This document shows, piece after piece, positions 14,314 through 21,389 of a stretch of DNA of 21,389 nucleotides (positions are counted from its first letter, which is position 1; each line of letters opens with the position of its first letter). The stretch is taken from IMG/VR virus record IMGVR_UViG_3300037847_004750, positions 1-21,389 of that record. One strand, given 5' to 3'. This stretch comes from a virus. The position numbers and the translations under genes were made by a program. Below the pieces are notes generated by a model, which saw nothing but the letters and a program-made list of their open reading frames with translations, did no database searches and was not told the origin of the DNA.

Positions 14314-15321
14314 ATGTCATATAAAGAAAGACCAAGTGAAGAGTTTATCACATTGCTTCGCCGCTCTGGTGATAATGATCAAAATGTAGCTTTTGCCGCT
14401 CAAAGAGAGTTTGCACAAGCTTTGGAGCTTCCTCTGCGTAAAGGCGTTTTGGTTGGAAATATCCTTGGAGATATTTTTGAGACCATTCAAGTCGAGCCGG
14501 GAGGAAGTACTGAGTATCCATTGGATCTCATTAGCCCCGGACTTGAGGGTGAGCATGTTGCTTACACCAATCCGGGTCATGGTCGCGTTCCTGAGAGATC
14601 GGTCGAAGGCGATTACGTCATGATTCCAACTTACAGCATCACAAGTAGCATTGACTACTTGCTGCGCTTTGCGCGTGAGGCTCGTTGGGACATTGTTGGT
14701 CGCGCTATGCAAGTTCTGGAAGCCGGATTCGTCAAGAAAATGAATGACGACGGATGGCACACACTCCTTGCTGCTGGTGTTGACCGTAACATTTTGGTTT
14801 ACGACGGTGACGCAACCGCTGGCATGTTCTCAAAGAGACTTGTTAGCTTGTTGCAGACTGTTATGCGTCGTAACGCTGGCGGTAATACTGGTTCCGCAAA
14901 TCGTGGTCGTCTGACCGACCTTTATGTTTCTCCAGAGGCTCTTGAAGATGTCCGTAACTGGGGATTCGATCAGATTTCTGACGCAACCAGAACCGCTATC
15001 TACAATGCGGGTGGCGATGGCGCTCCTATCACCAATGTATTTGGTGTTGCGCTTCATGACCTTGATGAGCTTGGCGAAGGTCAAGAGTATCAAGACTTCT
15101 TCACTACTTCTCTTAGTGGTGGCCTTGCTAGTGGTGACACTGAGTTGGTGGTTGGTCTTGACCAAGGTGCTAACGATAGCTTTGTGATGCCAATGAAGCA
15201 AGCTGTTCAAGTCTTTGAAGATCCTACTCTTCACAGACAGCAAAGAGCAGGTTACTATGGATTCGCTGAACTTGGCTTTGGCGTTCTTGACAACAGAAGA
15301 GTCCTTTTGGGTTCATTCTAA
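14314..15321 (+). CDS. Major capsid protein, HK97 fold, 335 aa
   Basis: The position after scaffold and decoration genes, the strong AGGAG site, and the sequence pattern fit a HK97-type shell subunit. The N-terminus is helical (MSYKERPSEEFITLLRR); FETIQVEPGGSTEYPLD and YVMIPTYSITSSIDYLLRF would be the E-loop and spine-helix region; DLYVSPEALEDVRNW is the familiar A-domain segment, and the end GFAELGFGVLDNRRVLLGSF is characteristic. The length (335 aa) is nearer to siphovirus or small myovirus capsids than to T4 gp23. The codon use is noticeably richer in C and G (CGT for Arg, CTT/GGT) than that of the sugar genes, as expected for a very highly expressed gene. A terminator follows. Confidence 0.9.
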   Translation: MSYKERPSEEFITLLRRSGDNDQNVAFAAQREFAQALELPLRKGVLVGNILGDIFETIQVEPGGSTEYPLDLISPGLEGEHVAYTNPGHGRVPERSVEGDYVMIPTYSITSSIDYLLRFAREARWDIVGRAMQVLEAGFVKKMNDDGWHTLLAAGVDRNILVYDGDATAGMFSKRLVSLLQTVMRRNAGGNTGSANRGRLTDLYVSPEALEDVRNWGFDQISDATRTAIYNAGGDGAPITNVFGVALHDLDELGEGQEYQDFFTTSLSGGLASGDTELVVGLDQGANDSFVMPMKQAVQVFEDPTLHRQQRAGYYGFAELGFGVLDNRRVLLGSF

Positions 15322-15348
15322 GTTAAAATCCAAATTGTAGAAATAATG

Positions 15349-15384
15349 GGGGTTCCTTCTTTTTTTAGGGGGAACCCCTTTTTT
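15349..15384 (+). terminator. Intrinsic terminator after the capsid gene
   Basis: GGGGTTCC (15349-15356) pairs perfectly with GGAACCCC (15371-15378); the loop is 14 bases and TTTTTT (15379-15384) follows at once. It is the clearest intrinsic terminator in the window and closes the head operon. Confidence 0.93.
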
Positions 15385-15385
15385 A

Positions 15386-15394
15386 GTGTATAAT
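15386..15394 (+). promoter_or_regulatory. GTG-TATAAT promoter candidate 4
   Basis: AGTGTATAAT starts one base after the terminator T-run, 39 nt before the ATG at 15433. A terminator directly followed by this element strongly suggests a real promoter. No -35 box is seen; the upstream bases are the terminator arm. Confidence 0.6.
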
Positions 15395-15432
15395 ACAATA
15401 AATGTCTATATTTTTAGGAATAGGAGTCTATA

Positions 15433-15900
15433 ATGAGTACTGCTTTGTCGGACTATCTAGAGTCTGGTTTATTACATCACGTATTTAAAGGTCAGGTTTT
15501 TATAAAACCTAGCGAAATAGCCATTGCGCTTTGTAGTGGTGTGCCAGTAGATGCTGACACTGGCGAAACAATTCCTGAGCTTCCAAGCGGAATTAATGGT
15601 AGCGGGACTGGGTATGCTAGAATCTCACTTGGAGACCCTTCTACTGAAGGTAACACAAAATGGATTTTTGAACAAGAAGCTGCCGATTACGGTAGTGGAG
15701 TACTTAAAAATTCTGGGTCTATAGTATTTGAGAAAGCTCTTTTAGACTGGGGATTTGTTTCTGGTATAGCAATAACCGACGACTCTCAATTTGGATCTGG
15801 AAATCTTCTAATGCATTCAGAGTTAGCCAACCCAAGAATCATCTACAAAGGTGACGCTGTAAAGTTTGATGTAACAAATCTTAAAATTAAATTCAGCTAA
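15433..15900 (+). CDS. Small phage structural protein, 155 aa
   Basis: The N-terminus (ALSDYLESGLLHHVFKGQVF), the segment IAIALCSGVPVDADTGETIP, and GTGYARISLGDPS fit a widespread phage family of about 150 aa found next to capsid genes and usually annotated as tail-fibre-associated or structural. It has a beta-rich pattern: DWGFVSGIAITDDSQFGSGN near residue 110, then LLMHSELANPRIIYKGD. The likely role is in the virion, perhaps as an adaptor or fibre-tip protein. GGAATAGGAG precedes the ATG. It is the first gene of the transcript after the terminator and lies ten bases before the fibre gene. Confidence 0.65.
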   Translation: MSTALSDYLESGLLHHVFKGQVFIKPSEIAIALCSGVPVDADTGETIPELPSGINGSGTGYARISLGDPSTEGNTKWIFEQEAADYGSGVLKNSGSIVFEKALLDWGFVSGIAITDDSQFGSGNLLMHSELANPRIIYKGDAVKFDVTNLKIKFS

Positions 15901-15909
15901 GGTAGGGTC

Positions 15910-18900
15910 ATGGCAGAGTTCTCAGAAAATGATTTCATACTATCTTTAAATACTTTCTTACCAGACAATAGCACAGAACAAATATCTCCTAAAGATGTTA
16001 GAGATGTTTTCACAAATGCTGTAGACTCTACCCATAGATTTCTTGAGCTACACAGTATAAAAGCATTAAATATAGAATCTGCCTACCTAAGACAAACAAA
16101 GGTTGGGGAACTAGCCTTAGATAATTTAGATCTTCCTTATGAAAGCGGAGTTGACAATACTGCCGTTGGATACTCTTCAATGGGTGGTAATGTATATGGT
16201 AAACAGAATACCGCTCTAGGTTCTTATTCTCTTAGTTGTAATTTAGATGGAAATTATAACACAGCTATTGGTTTTTCGTCTGTAGTTGGAAATGTAGAGG
16301 GGCATGGAAACGTAGGTCTTGGTCTAAAAACTCTTTACGGCCTTAGAAATGGTGATTTCAATATAGCTATTGGTCATGGCGCTGGCTACTACGTAGGTAA
16401 ATCAGACAGTTATCAATTTTATTTAGGCTCTCATCCAGAGGCTTCTGGGGATTGTTGTCTTGATGGTTCTGGAACTCCGCTTCTTCGTGGAGATTTGCAA
16501 GAATTAAAACTTGCTGTTGGTACTAATGAGTTACATAACTACGGAACACTTCAAGTTTCTGGAGATATTTCTCCAACTGTAACTAGAACTTTTAACCTTG
16601 GTAACGACAATAGGGCTTGGAAGTCTATAAATGGTCAGCTTCAATTTCCACACTCTGATATTGTAAAGTCAACATCACATATTATACCGTGTTATGATGG
16701 ACTTGACCTTGGAACACCTGAACTAAGATGGGATGGATTTTTTAGAGATGTGCAGATTTATGGCGATTTGACAGTTAATGGAGAGACTGTTTGCCCCTCT
16801 GGTTCTGGTTTACAGAGGTTTGCTGAAGGTTTCTTTATCGAAGATGTAGATCCAGCAACTGATTTTTGTAATCCAACCTCTGGCTTGTTTAGAGAAAAAA
16901 GAACTTGCGAAGGTGTCTGCGAGGACGGCGACACTTTTTACGCTGTAAATAGAGACGCTTGTTTAACTATTTATAACGGCACGTATGCACAATTCGCTAA
17001 ACACGGTGAAGAATGGAGACCTATCTGGGTTAGCTGCTGCGCTACAAATCCGTTTTCAACGACTACGACTACTGCTGGTCCAACCACCACAACGACTTCT
17101 GCCCCAACAACTACGACAACTTCTGGCCCAACCACCACAACGACTTCTGGTCCAACCACCACAACGACTTCTGGTCCAACCACTACAACGACCACTGTAG
17201 CCCCAACAACCACTACTACAACAACCATTGCACCCTTTGGGTTTGCTGGTTGCGAAGCGCTTGACATACATCCATCCGCTGAACAAGTTGCGGCAACGGT
17301 TCCGTATACACCTGTTGGTTATGCGCATGAGTTCCCTAGTGGAGCTAAGTCGATCTTTATCAACACTTCATTCCAAGGTGATGCGGAAGATCCATCTATG
17401 GACCTTTTCTTAATGATGAAACAGAAGGGAAATTTCGCCAGAGAGCAGGAGATGGGGATTGGTATCACGCAGTGTGATATGGTTAGCGATAACCCCGACG
17501 CTAGCGGCTGGGGTAGCGGCTTCATGGCTCTTCAAACGGACGGTCAGCTTATCCCAAGTACAGCGCAGCTTGTGTCTGGCGTCTCACTTGCAAACTTTAA
17601 ATCTTTTGTTGACGATTTGAATTATGATACATGGCCTACCAATAGGACGGCTATGGGAGTTGACGGAACCCACAATAATAGCGGAGTTTTAATTCTAGGC
17701 TATCACGATAGATGCGGTCCGATGACAGAGTTAAGTGGTATTGTTGCTGCATCTGCTGATGTATTTTATAACTACATGAGATGTAATGGTGTTATTTGGG
17801 TAAGAGGCGCTCATACATCTGGTAACTGTTTAGACATTGACAACATGAACTTTATCCTTAAAGAGCTTTTGTGTGAGTCTAAATTCTCTGCTGATACTGA
17901 CATTCAACTTCAAGGTTCGTCTATATTACAAACAATAGACGATGAGTTTGGAACTCCTGACTCTATCAGGGTTAGCGGTTTTGATTTAGGTTATCCCGGC
18001 AGTCTTTCTGGAGGTTGCAAACTTTGCGTTCCAGATGCTTCTGGGTTCTACCTGTGGAACGAAGCGTTAGGTGTGGCTCAAGATTTGTTTGGTCAAGGCA
18101 TTAACTCAAGTGTTAATTCTGGAGATCCCTTCAGGGCGGGCGCTTTAAGTGGCAATGTCGTTGACCCAATATTTATTCATAGTGGAGTTAAAAATCCTTA
18201 TGTTTCACCTGCTGAAGATGTAGTAGGTCAGTACTACGGATCTGGTGTTTTCACTATGGTTCATGAGTACACAATGGCTAGCGGGTATGGTGGTGATGAA
18301 TGTCAATCCTTAGTTCCGTGGGGTTGTTGCGGTCATCCTGTCAGCCCCGGACCCGGACCTTGCGATCTTTCTATTGATAATACAGGCAAAATCTTGACAC
18401 ACACCTCGGCAAAATATGGTACAGTGCAATTGACGCTATGTCATTGCGCGTTGTTGCGATGGGGTGGAAGAACTCAGAGTGAGATAGATGCTATCCCAAT
18501 TAAATGTATAAGAGACGATGTGCAAAGCGCAAAGGACTACTACGAATTAAACTGTCCTTGTGGTACAACCACCACCACTACAGCTAACCCAACCACTACA
18601 ACAACGTTGGGGCCATTGGGTGCTTGCTGCCAACCAGATGGAGCGGGAGGGTTTGACTGCTTTGACAACCAATACGCCCAAAGCTGCGACATTGGTGGCT
18701 CAACATTCTACCCCGGACAAACATGTAGCGAAATTACTTGCGGCACGACTACTACTACTACTGCCGCACCAGATGCGTGTGAGATTACATGTGGTTGGGA
18801 ATACTCCACGTTTGGAGGCTGGAGTGTTACGGGAGCTAGCATACCTTGTCCATTCGACTGCGGTAGCTTTGAGAGTTGCGGTAGCTTAAATAACGCTGGG

Positions 18901-19017
18901 CAAGTTTCTGCATTGTATCAAGCTGCTCAAGGGGGCGCACCGAGGGATGGATCAAATATACAATTTAAGTATAATTGTGTTACCACTGCCTTTACATACA
19001 TTAGCCACACGCATTAA
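15910..19017 (+). CDS. Modular fibre-like protein with YadA-type repeats and Thr-rich linkers, 1035 aa
   Basis: The N-terminus (LNTFLPDNSTEQISPKDVRD) is common in phage tail and fibre proteins. Residues about 83-160 form five 17-residue units, each beginning N-T/V/I-A/G-V/L/I-G (NTAVG, NTALG, NTAIG, NVGLG, NIAIG), like the YadA adhesin head. Then follow a Cys-containing segment, a linker of nearly pure Thr with Gly/Ala-Pro (about 382-442), and a globular region (about 445-800) I do not recognise. A Cys-rich part is broken by two further Thr linkers (about 884-902 and 944-953) and includes GACCQPDGAGGFDCFDNQYA. A trimeric receptor-binding fibre or capsid fibre is likely. GGTAGGG precedes the ATG. 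Confidence 0.75.
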   Translation: MAEFSENDFILSLNTFLPDNSTEQISPKDVRDVFTNAVDSTHRFLELHSIKALNIESAYLRQTKVGELALDNLDLPYESGVDNTAVGYSSMGGNVYGKQNTALGSYSLSCNLDGNYNTAIGFSSVVGNVEGHGNVGLGLKTLYGLRNGDFNIAIGHGAGYYVGKSDSYQFYLGSHPEASGDCCLDGSGTPLLRGDLQELKLAVGTNELHNYGTLQVSGDISPTVTRTFNLGNDNRAWKSINGQLQFPHSDIVKSTSHIIPCYDGLDLGTPELRWDGFFRDVQIYGDLTVNGETVCPSGSGLQRFAEGFFIEDVDPATDFCNPTSGLFREKRTCEGVCEDGDTFYAVNRDACLTIYNGTYAQFAKHGEEWRPIWVSCCATNPFSTTTTTAGPTTTTTSAPTTTTTSGPTTTTTSGPTTTTTSGPTTTTTTVAPTTTTTTTIAPFGFAGCEALDIHPSAEQVAATVPYTPVGYAHEFPSGAKSIFINTSFQGDAEDPSMDLFLMMKQKGNFAREQEMGIGITQCDMVSDNPDASGWGSGFMALQTDGQLIPSTAQLVSGVSLANFKSFVDDLNYDTWPTNRTAMGVDGTHNNSGVLILGYHDRCGPMTELSGIVAASADVFYNYMRCNGVIWVRGAHTSGNCLDIDNMNFILKELLCESKFSADTDIQLQGSSILQTIDDEFGTPDSIRVSGFDLGYPGSLSGGCKLCVPDASGFYLWNEALGVAQDLFGQGINSSVNSGDPFRAGALSGNVVDPIFIHSGVKNPYVSPAEDVVGQYYGSGVFTMVHEYTMASGYGGDECQSLVPWGCCGHPVSPGPGPCDLSIDNTGKILTHTSAKYGTVQLTLCHCALLRWGGRTQSEIDAIPIKCIRDDVQSAKDYYELNCPCGTTTTTTANPTTTTTLGPLGACCQPDGAGGFDCFDNQYAQSCDIGGSTFYPGQTCSEITCGTTTTTTAAPDACEITCGWEYSTFGGWSVTGASIPCPFDCGSFESCGSLNNAGQVSALYQAAQGGAPRDGSNIQFKYNCVTTAFTYISHTH
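17077..17196 (+). repeat. 24-bp tandem repeat coding for the Thr linker (5 units)
   Basis: Five adjacent 24-bp units (17077, 17101, 17125, 17149, 17173) each encode G/A-P-T-T-T-T-T-S or a close variant. The first and fourth units are identical over 24 bases; the others differ by a few. ACG, ACC, ACA and ACT are all used for Thr. Such arrays can expand or contract by slippage or recombination, so linker length may vary among related phages. Confidence 0.9.
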
Positions 19018-19093
19018 TACGTAATCTACTACATGCATAACAATGGACGACATTAAATCAGGAACTTAGAAATTAACTTAGGAAAGGGAATTA

Positions 19094-20143
19094 ATGAGGA
19101 AAATAACCATAGGAATGGCACACCATTCGGACTTTCATGGAACTTACTTTAGTATTCAGGATATTATTAAAGAATTAAGATTTAACAAAAGAGAGGATTT
19201 ATTAGATAGACTTGAATTTGTAGTTATTGAAAACGCAAAAGAAAACGCACACGCTCAAGCTGTTAAAAGCCTTCAGGGTGGCACTGGCCTTGGCGATAAA
19301 TTTAGAGTCATAGATTTTCCAGACTCTCAAGGTACATCTTCCACAAGAAACAAGATTATTGAAGAAGCAAGAACTGATTTTGTACTTGTTATGGATTGCC
19401 ATGTATTGCTATGCCCAGTTGTACAAGCCCTAGAAAAATTATTTCAGTTTATAGATAAATACCCAAATACAATGCACTTGTATCAAGGTCCACTTGTCTA
19501 TGATAATTTAAGAATGATCTCTACACACTTCAATGATGAGTGGGGAGGTCAAATGTGGGGAAGGTGGGGTAGCGCTTGGACTTGCAAATGCAAACAGAAA
19601 AACTTTAGCGTTATTAATGATAATAATACTTGTAAAATAGTAGGTTTAGAAAAACAGAATCATATGTCGCATTGCGACCATTGCTACACTATTTTTCCGC
19701 AAGAATTAGCATACTCAGGTCATGAGAGTATACTTGAAAAACTTGGATTTACAAGGCTTGGGTTTGATCCAGATGAAAATGAGTTTGAAATTTTTGCACA
19801 AGGACTTGGTTTGTTTTTTACTTCCAAAAGATCTTGGCTTGGTTTTAATGAACACTGTAGAGGGTTTGGTGGTGAAGAATGTTATATACATGAGAAGTAC
19901 AGGAAGGCTGGTAGGAAAGCACTATGTTTACCATTTTTAAAGTGGTTGCACAGGTTTTCTAGACCAGACGGTGTTAAATACGAATTGACTATTGATAACA
20001 AAGTTAGAAATTATGTATTAGAGTTTACAGAATTAGATCTAGACTTATCACCTGTATATAAAGAATTTGTAGAAGACGCTAAATTTGATGAAAGTAAATA
20101 TAATCAGTTTTTAGAAGAAGCAAAAACAATTTACGGAAAGTGA
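19094..20143 (+). CDS. GT-A glycosyltransferase with DxH motif and Cys/His insertion, 349 aa
   Basis: The fold signals are GT2/GT27-like: SSTRNKIIEEARTDFVLVMD leads into DCH (D101-C-H103). DxH is the metal site of polypeptide GalNAc-transferases, whereas most GT2 enzymes have DxD. Near the C-terminus, CRGFGGEECYIHEKYRKAG and then LPFLKWLHRFSRPDG resemble the GT27 pattern WGGENxExSFR...CGG...P...GH, which carries acceptor-side residues. Between them sits a Cys/His cluster (C164, C166, C180, H193, C194, C197) that may bind zinc. The gene lies between two Thr-linker proteins and ends one base before the second. I infer that it starts O-glycans on those linkers; a plain GT2 on host glycans is the alternative. 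GGAAAGGGA precedes the ATG. Confidence 0.75.
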   Translation: MRKITIGMAHHSDFHGTYFSIQDIIKELRFNKREDLLDRLEFVVIENAKENAHAQAVKSLQGGTGLGDKFRVIDFPDSQGTSSTRNKIIEEARTDFVLVMDCHVLLCPVVQALEKLFQFIDKYPNTMHLYQGPLVYDNLRMISTHFNDEWGGQMWGRWGSAWTCKCKQKNFSVINDNNTCKIVGLEKQNHMSHCDHCYTIFPQELAYSGHESILEKLGFTRLGFDPDENEFEIFAQGLGLFFTSKRSWLGFNEHCRGFGGEECYIHEKYRKAGRKALCLPFLKWLHRFSRPDGVKYELTIDNKVRNYVLEFTELDLDLSPVYKEFVEDAKFDESKYNQFLEEAKTIYGK

Positions 20144-20144
20144 T

Positions 20145-21389
20145 ATGGGTAGAGGTACACAGTGTTATTATTGTTGTCCAACAACAACCACAACTGCTGG
20201 TCCAACAACAACGACGTTGTTTCCACCAACAACGCCACCACCGCCAACAACAACGCTGCCACCGCCAACAACAACGCTACCGCCACCCTGTGTTGGAGAT
20301 CCGGGTGACTTGCAGTGTAGATATGAATACACTGGGGTTGTTTGGCAAAAAGTTTGGGAAGTAGACAGATGCTTTAACAGAGAGTGTAGCTGTCCAGCAA
20401 CTCAGACAATTCGCAATGAATGGAATAGCCGACATTCTTCAGATCCTTTTGAGGGAGCGTGCGCTGACGTTTATGGAAACTGCTGTGAACCTTTTTGTTT
20501 CGATTATAGTATTACTTTCAATCAAACTTGCCCAACTACAACAACTACCACAGAAGGCCCAACAACAACAACTTCAACCACTGATCCACCTGAAGAGCCA
20601 TTTTTCGTAGTTGTTTGTCTTGAACCACGGCCTTGTCCTAATTGCCCTGAAAAAACACAGCAAACTAGAAGGTGTGTCAATTTTCCAAATAAAGACCAAG
20701 CAAACGCTTATTCTAGAGACCTTCTAAACATGGGTTTGGTTCCAATTCAAGGTCCGGGTACTTGCGCTGATGTCACCAATTTTCAATGTCCGTCGTGTGA
20801 TTCGGACGGCCCATGTAATACTACCACAACAACCACGCAGGCTCCCACAACTACGACAACGACTTCTGGACCAACAAGCACAACTACAAGCACAACGTCC
20901 AGCCCAACTACAACAACTACAGAAGCTCCAGATGGTATTATCTGCTGTTGTTACGACGATACCACTCCTTATACCTTAATAAGCTGCACAGAAACTAACA
21001 CAGCAGGCTGTAATGCTAACAGTGCGATTCCGGGACAAAAATGTAAAGGTCATGTAAAGGGTTCAAGTAAACCGGGAGGAGGAATCGGAGATATTTTCAA
21101 TAGTTGCTTAGACTGTGCAGACTCAGATCCTCCAACCAGTACGACTACTACAACTGCCGCCCCTCTACTTGGGTGTTGCCGTGTTTGTGATGATTGTTGT
21201 GGCGCTGGTACATTCACTCATGATGTACTGGAAGAGGAATGTGACGGAGATTGGAGTGCTGATTGTTTCATTACTGCTCTTCTAATACCTTGCTGTGCTA
21301 CAGATCAGTGTCCCGATGTCAATTGCGTTGATTGCGTGCGTCCTGACCCTGATAAGGATATTAATCCCGGAGGCGGCGGTGGCGGCGGT
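20145..21389 (+). CDS. Cys-rich modular protein with Thr/Pro linkers (partial, over 415 aa)
   Basis: ATG at 20145 follows GGAAAG and starts one base after the stop of the glycosyltransferase. The frame stays open to the end of the window, so the 3' end is missing. Of 415 residues about 41 are Cys. Cys-rich modules (for example QCYYCCP, GNCCEPFCFDY, CCRVCDDCCGAGT) alternate with Thr/Pro linkers at roughly 12-47, 126-142, 222-258 and 323-331. The visible end is Gly-only after DKDINP. The linkers match those of the 1035-aa fibre. A virion surface or fibre protein is likely; I recognise no enzyme domain. Disulphides could form in the virion after release. Confidence 0.8.
   Translation, partial: MGRGTQCYYCCPTTTTTAGPTTTTLFPPTTPPPPTTTLPPPTTTLPPPCVGDPGDLQCRYEYTGVVWQKVWEVDRCFNRECSCPATQTIRNEWNSRHSSDPFEGACADVYGNCCEPFCFDYSITFNQTCPTTTTTTEGPTTTTSTTDPPEEPFFVVVCLEPRPCPNCPEKTQQTRRCVNFPNKDQANAYSRDLLNMGLVPIQGPGTCADVTNFQCPSCDSDGPCNTTTTTTQAPTTTTTTSGPTSTTTSTTSSPTTTTTEAPDGIICCCYDDTTPYTLISCTETNTAGCNANSAIPGQKCKGHVKGSSKPGGGIGDIFNSCLDCADSDPPTSTTTTTAAPLLGCCRVCDDCCGAGTFTHDVLEEECDGDWSADCFITALLIPCCATDQCPDVNCVDCVRPDPDKDINPGGGGGGG
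20238..20279 (+). repeat. 21-bp tandem repeat coding for Pro/Thr linker (2 units)
   Basis: Two adjacent 21-bp units (20238-20258 and 20259-20279) differ at one base and encode P-P-P-T-T-T-L. They are a Pro-rich variant of the Thr linkers. Confidence 0.75.

Noticed and set aside
17077-17196. Tandem repeat considered as a CRISPR array
   Set aside because: The units are directly adjacent, have no unique spacers and are in-frame coding repeats.
16971-17328. Val-rich and Cys/Arg/Gly-rich minus-strand frames
   Set aside because: They are shadows of the Thr-linker repeat read on the opposite strand.
20140-20979. Several short Gln/Leu/Pro-rich plus-strand frames
   Set aside because: They are frame shadows of the Thr/Pro linkers in the long Cys-rich gene at 20145, which stays open to the window end.

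Overview
The window is part of a tailed double-stranded DNA phage genome (Caudoviricetes), or conceivably a prophage. It is AT-rich and gene-dense, with many ATGA-type stop/start overlaps. No host housekeeping gene, rRNA, tRNA, insertion sequence or CRISPR array was seen. A marine or freshwater environmental phage is plausible: it has a GT6 glycosyltransferase of the kind known from cyanophage P-SSM2, a gp55-like sigma factor, and Thr-linker structural proteins. The host cannot be named from the sequence. The major capsid protein is about 335 aa, too short for a T4-type capsid.

Layout. Positions 1-1744 are on the minus strand: a string of very small genes (a 45-aa membrane peptide, several unknowns, a Cys-pair zinc-ribbon-like protein and a DUF1289-like protein), some under 60 codons. 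This part looks like an early or accessory region. It has a near-consensus sigma70 promoter, a second promoter/operator-like motif present twice with identical spacing, and three copies of a 27-bp hairpin repeat between transcription units. A 453-nt divergent intergenic region (1745-2197) separates it from the rightward genes.

From 2198 to the right edge all genes are on the plus strand. First come a 48-aa Cys-containing peptide, a possible virion protein, a gp55-like sigma factor and a candidate small terminase. A sugar block follows: a GT6-like and a GT25-like glycosyltransferase, then GDP-mannose 4,6-dehydratase. Next are an HNH nuclease, an ERCC4-type nuclease and a ClpP-like protease. 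The head module is large terminase, portal, maturation protease fused to scaffold (with an in-frame internal start for a separate scaffold), decoration protein and major capsid protein. A strong intrinsic terminator and a new promoter follow. The last part holds a small structural protein, a 1035-aa modular fibre with Thr-rich linkers, a DxH-type glycosyltransferase, and a second Cys-rich, Thr-linker protein that runs off the window.

How it may work together. Four rightward units are preceded by the same GTG-TATA(A/T)T element with no visible -35 box, which could be the target of the phage sigma factor (inference). Three glycosyltransferases plus a nucleotide-sugar enzyme share the window with two virion-type proteins whose linkers are nearly pure Thr/Pro, and one glycosyltransferase lies directly between those two genes. 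My main hypothesis is a phage-encoded mucin-like O-glycosylation system that decorates the phage's own fibres.
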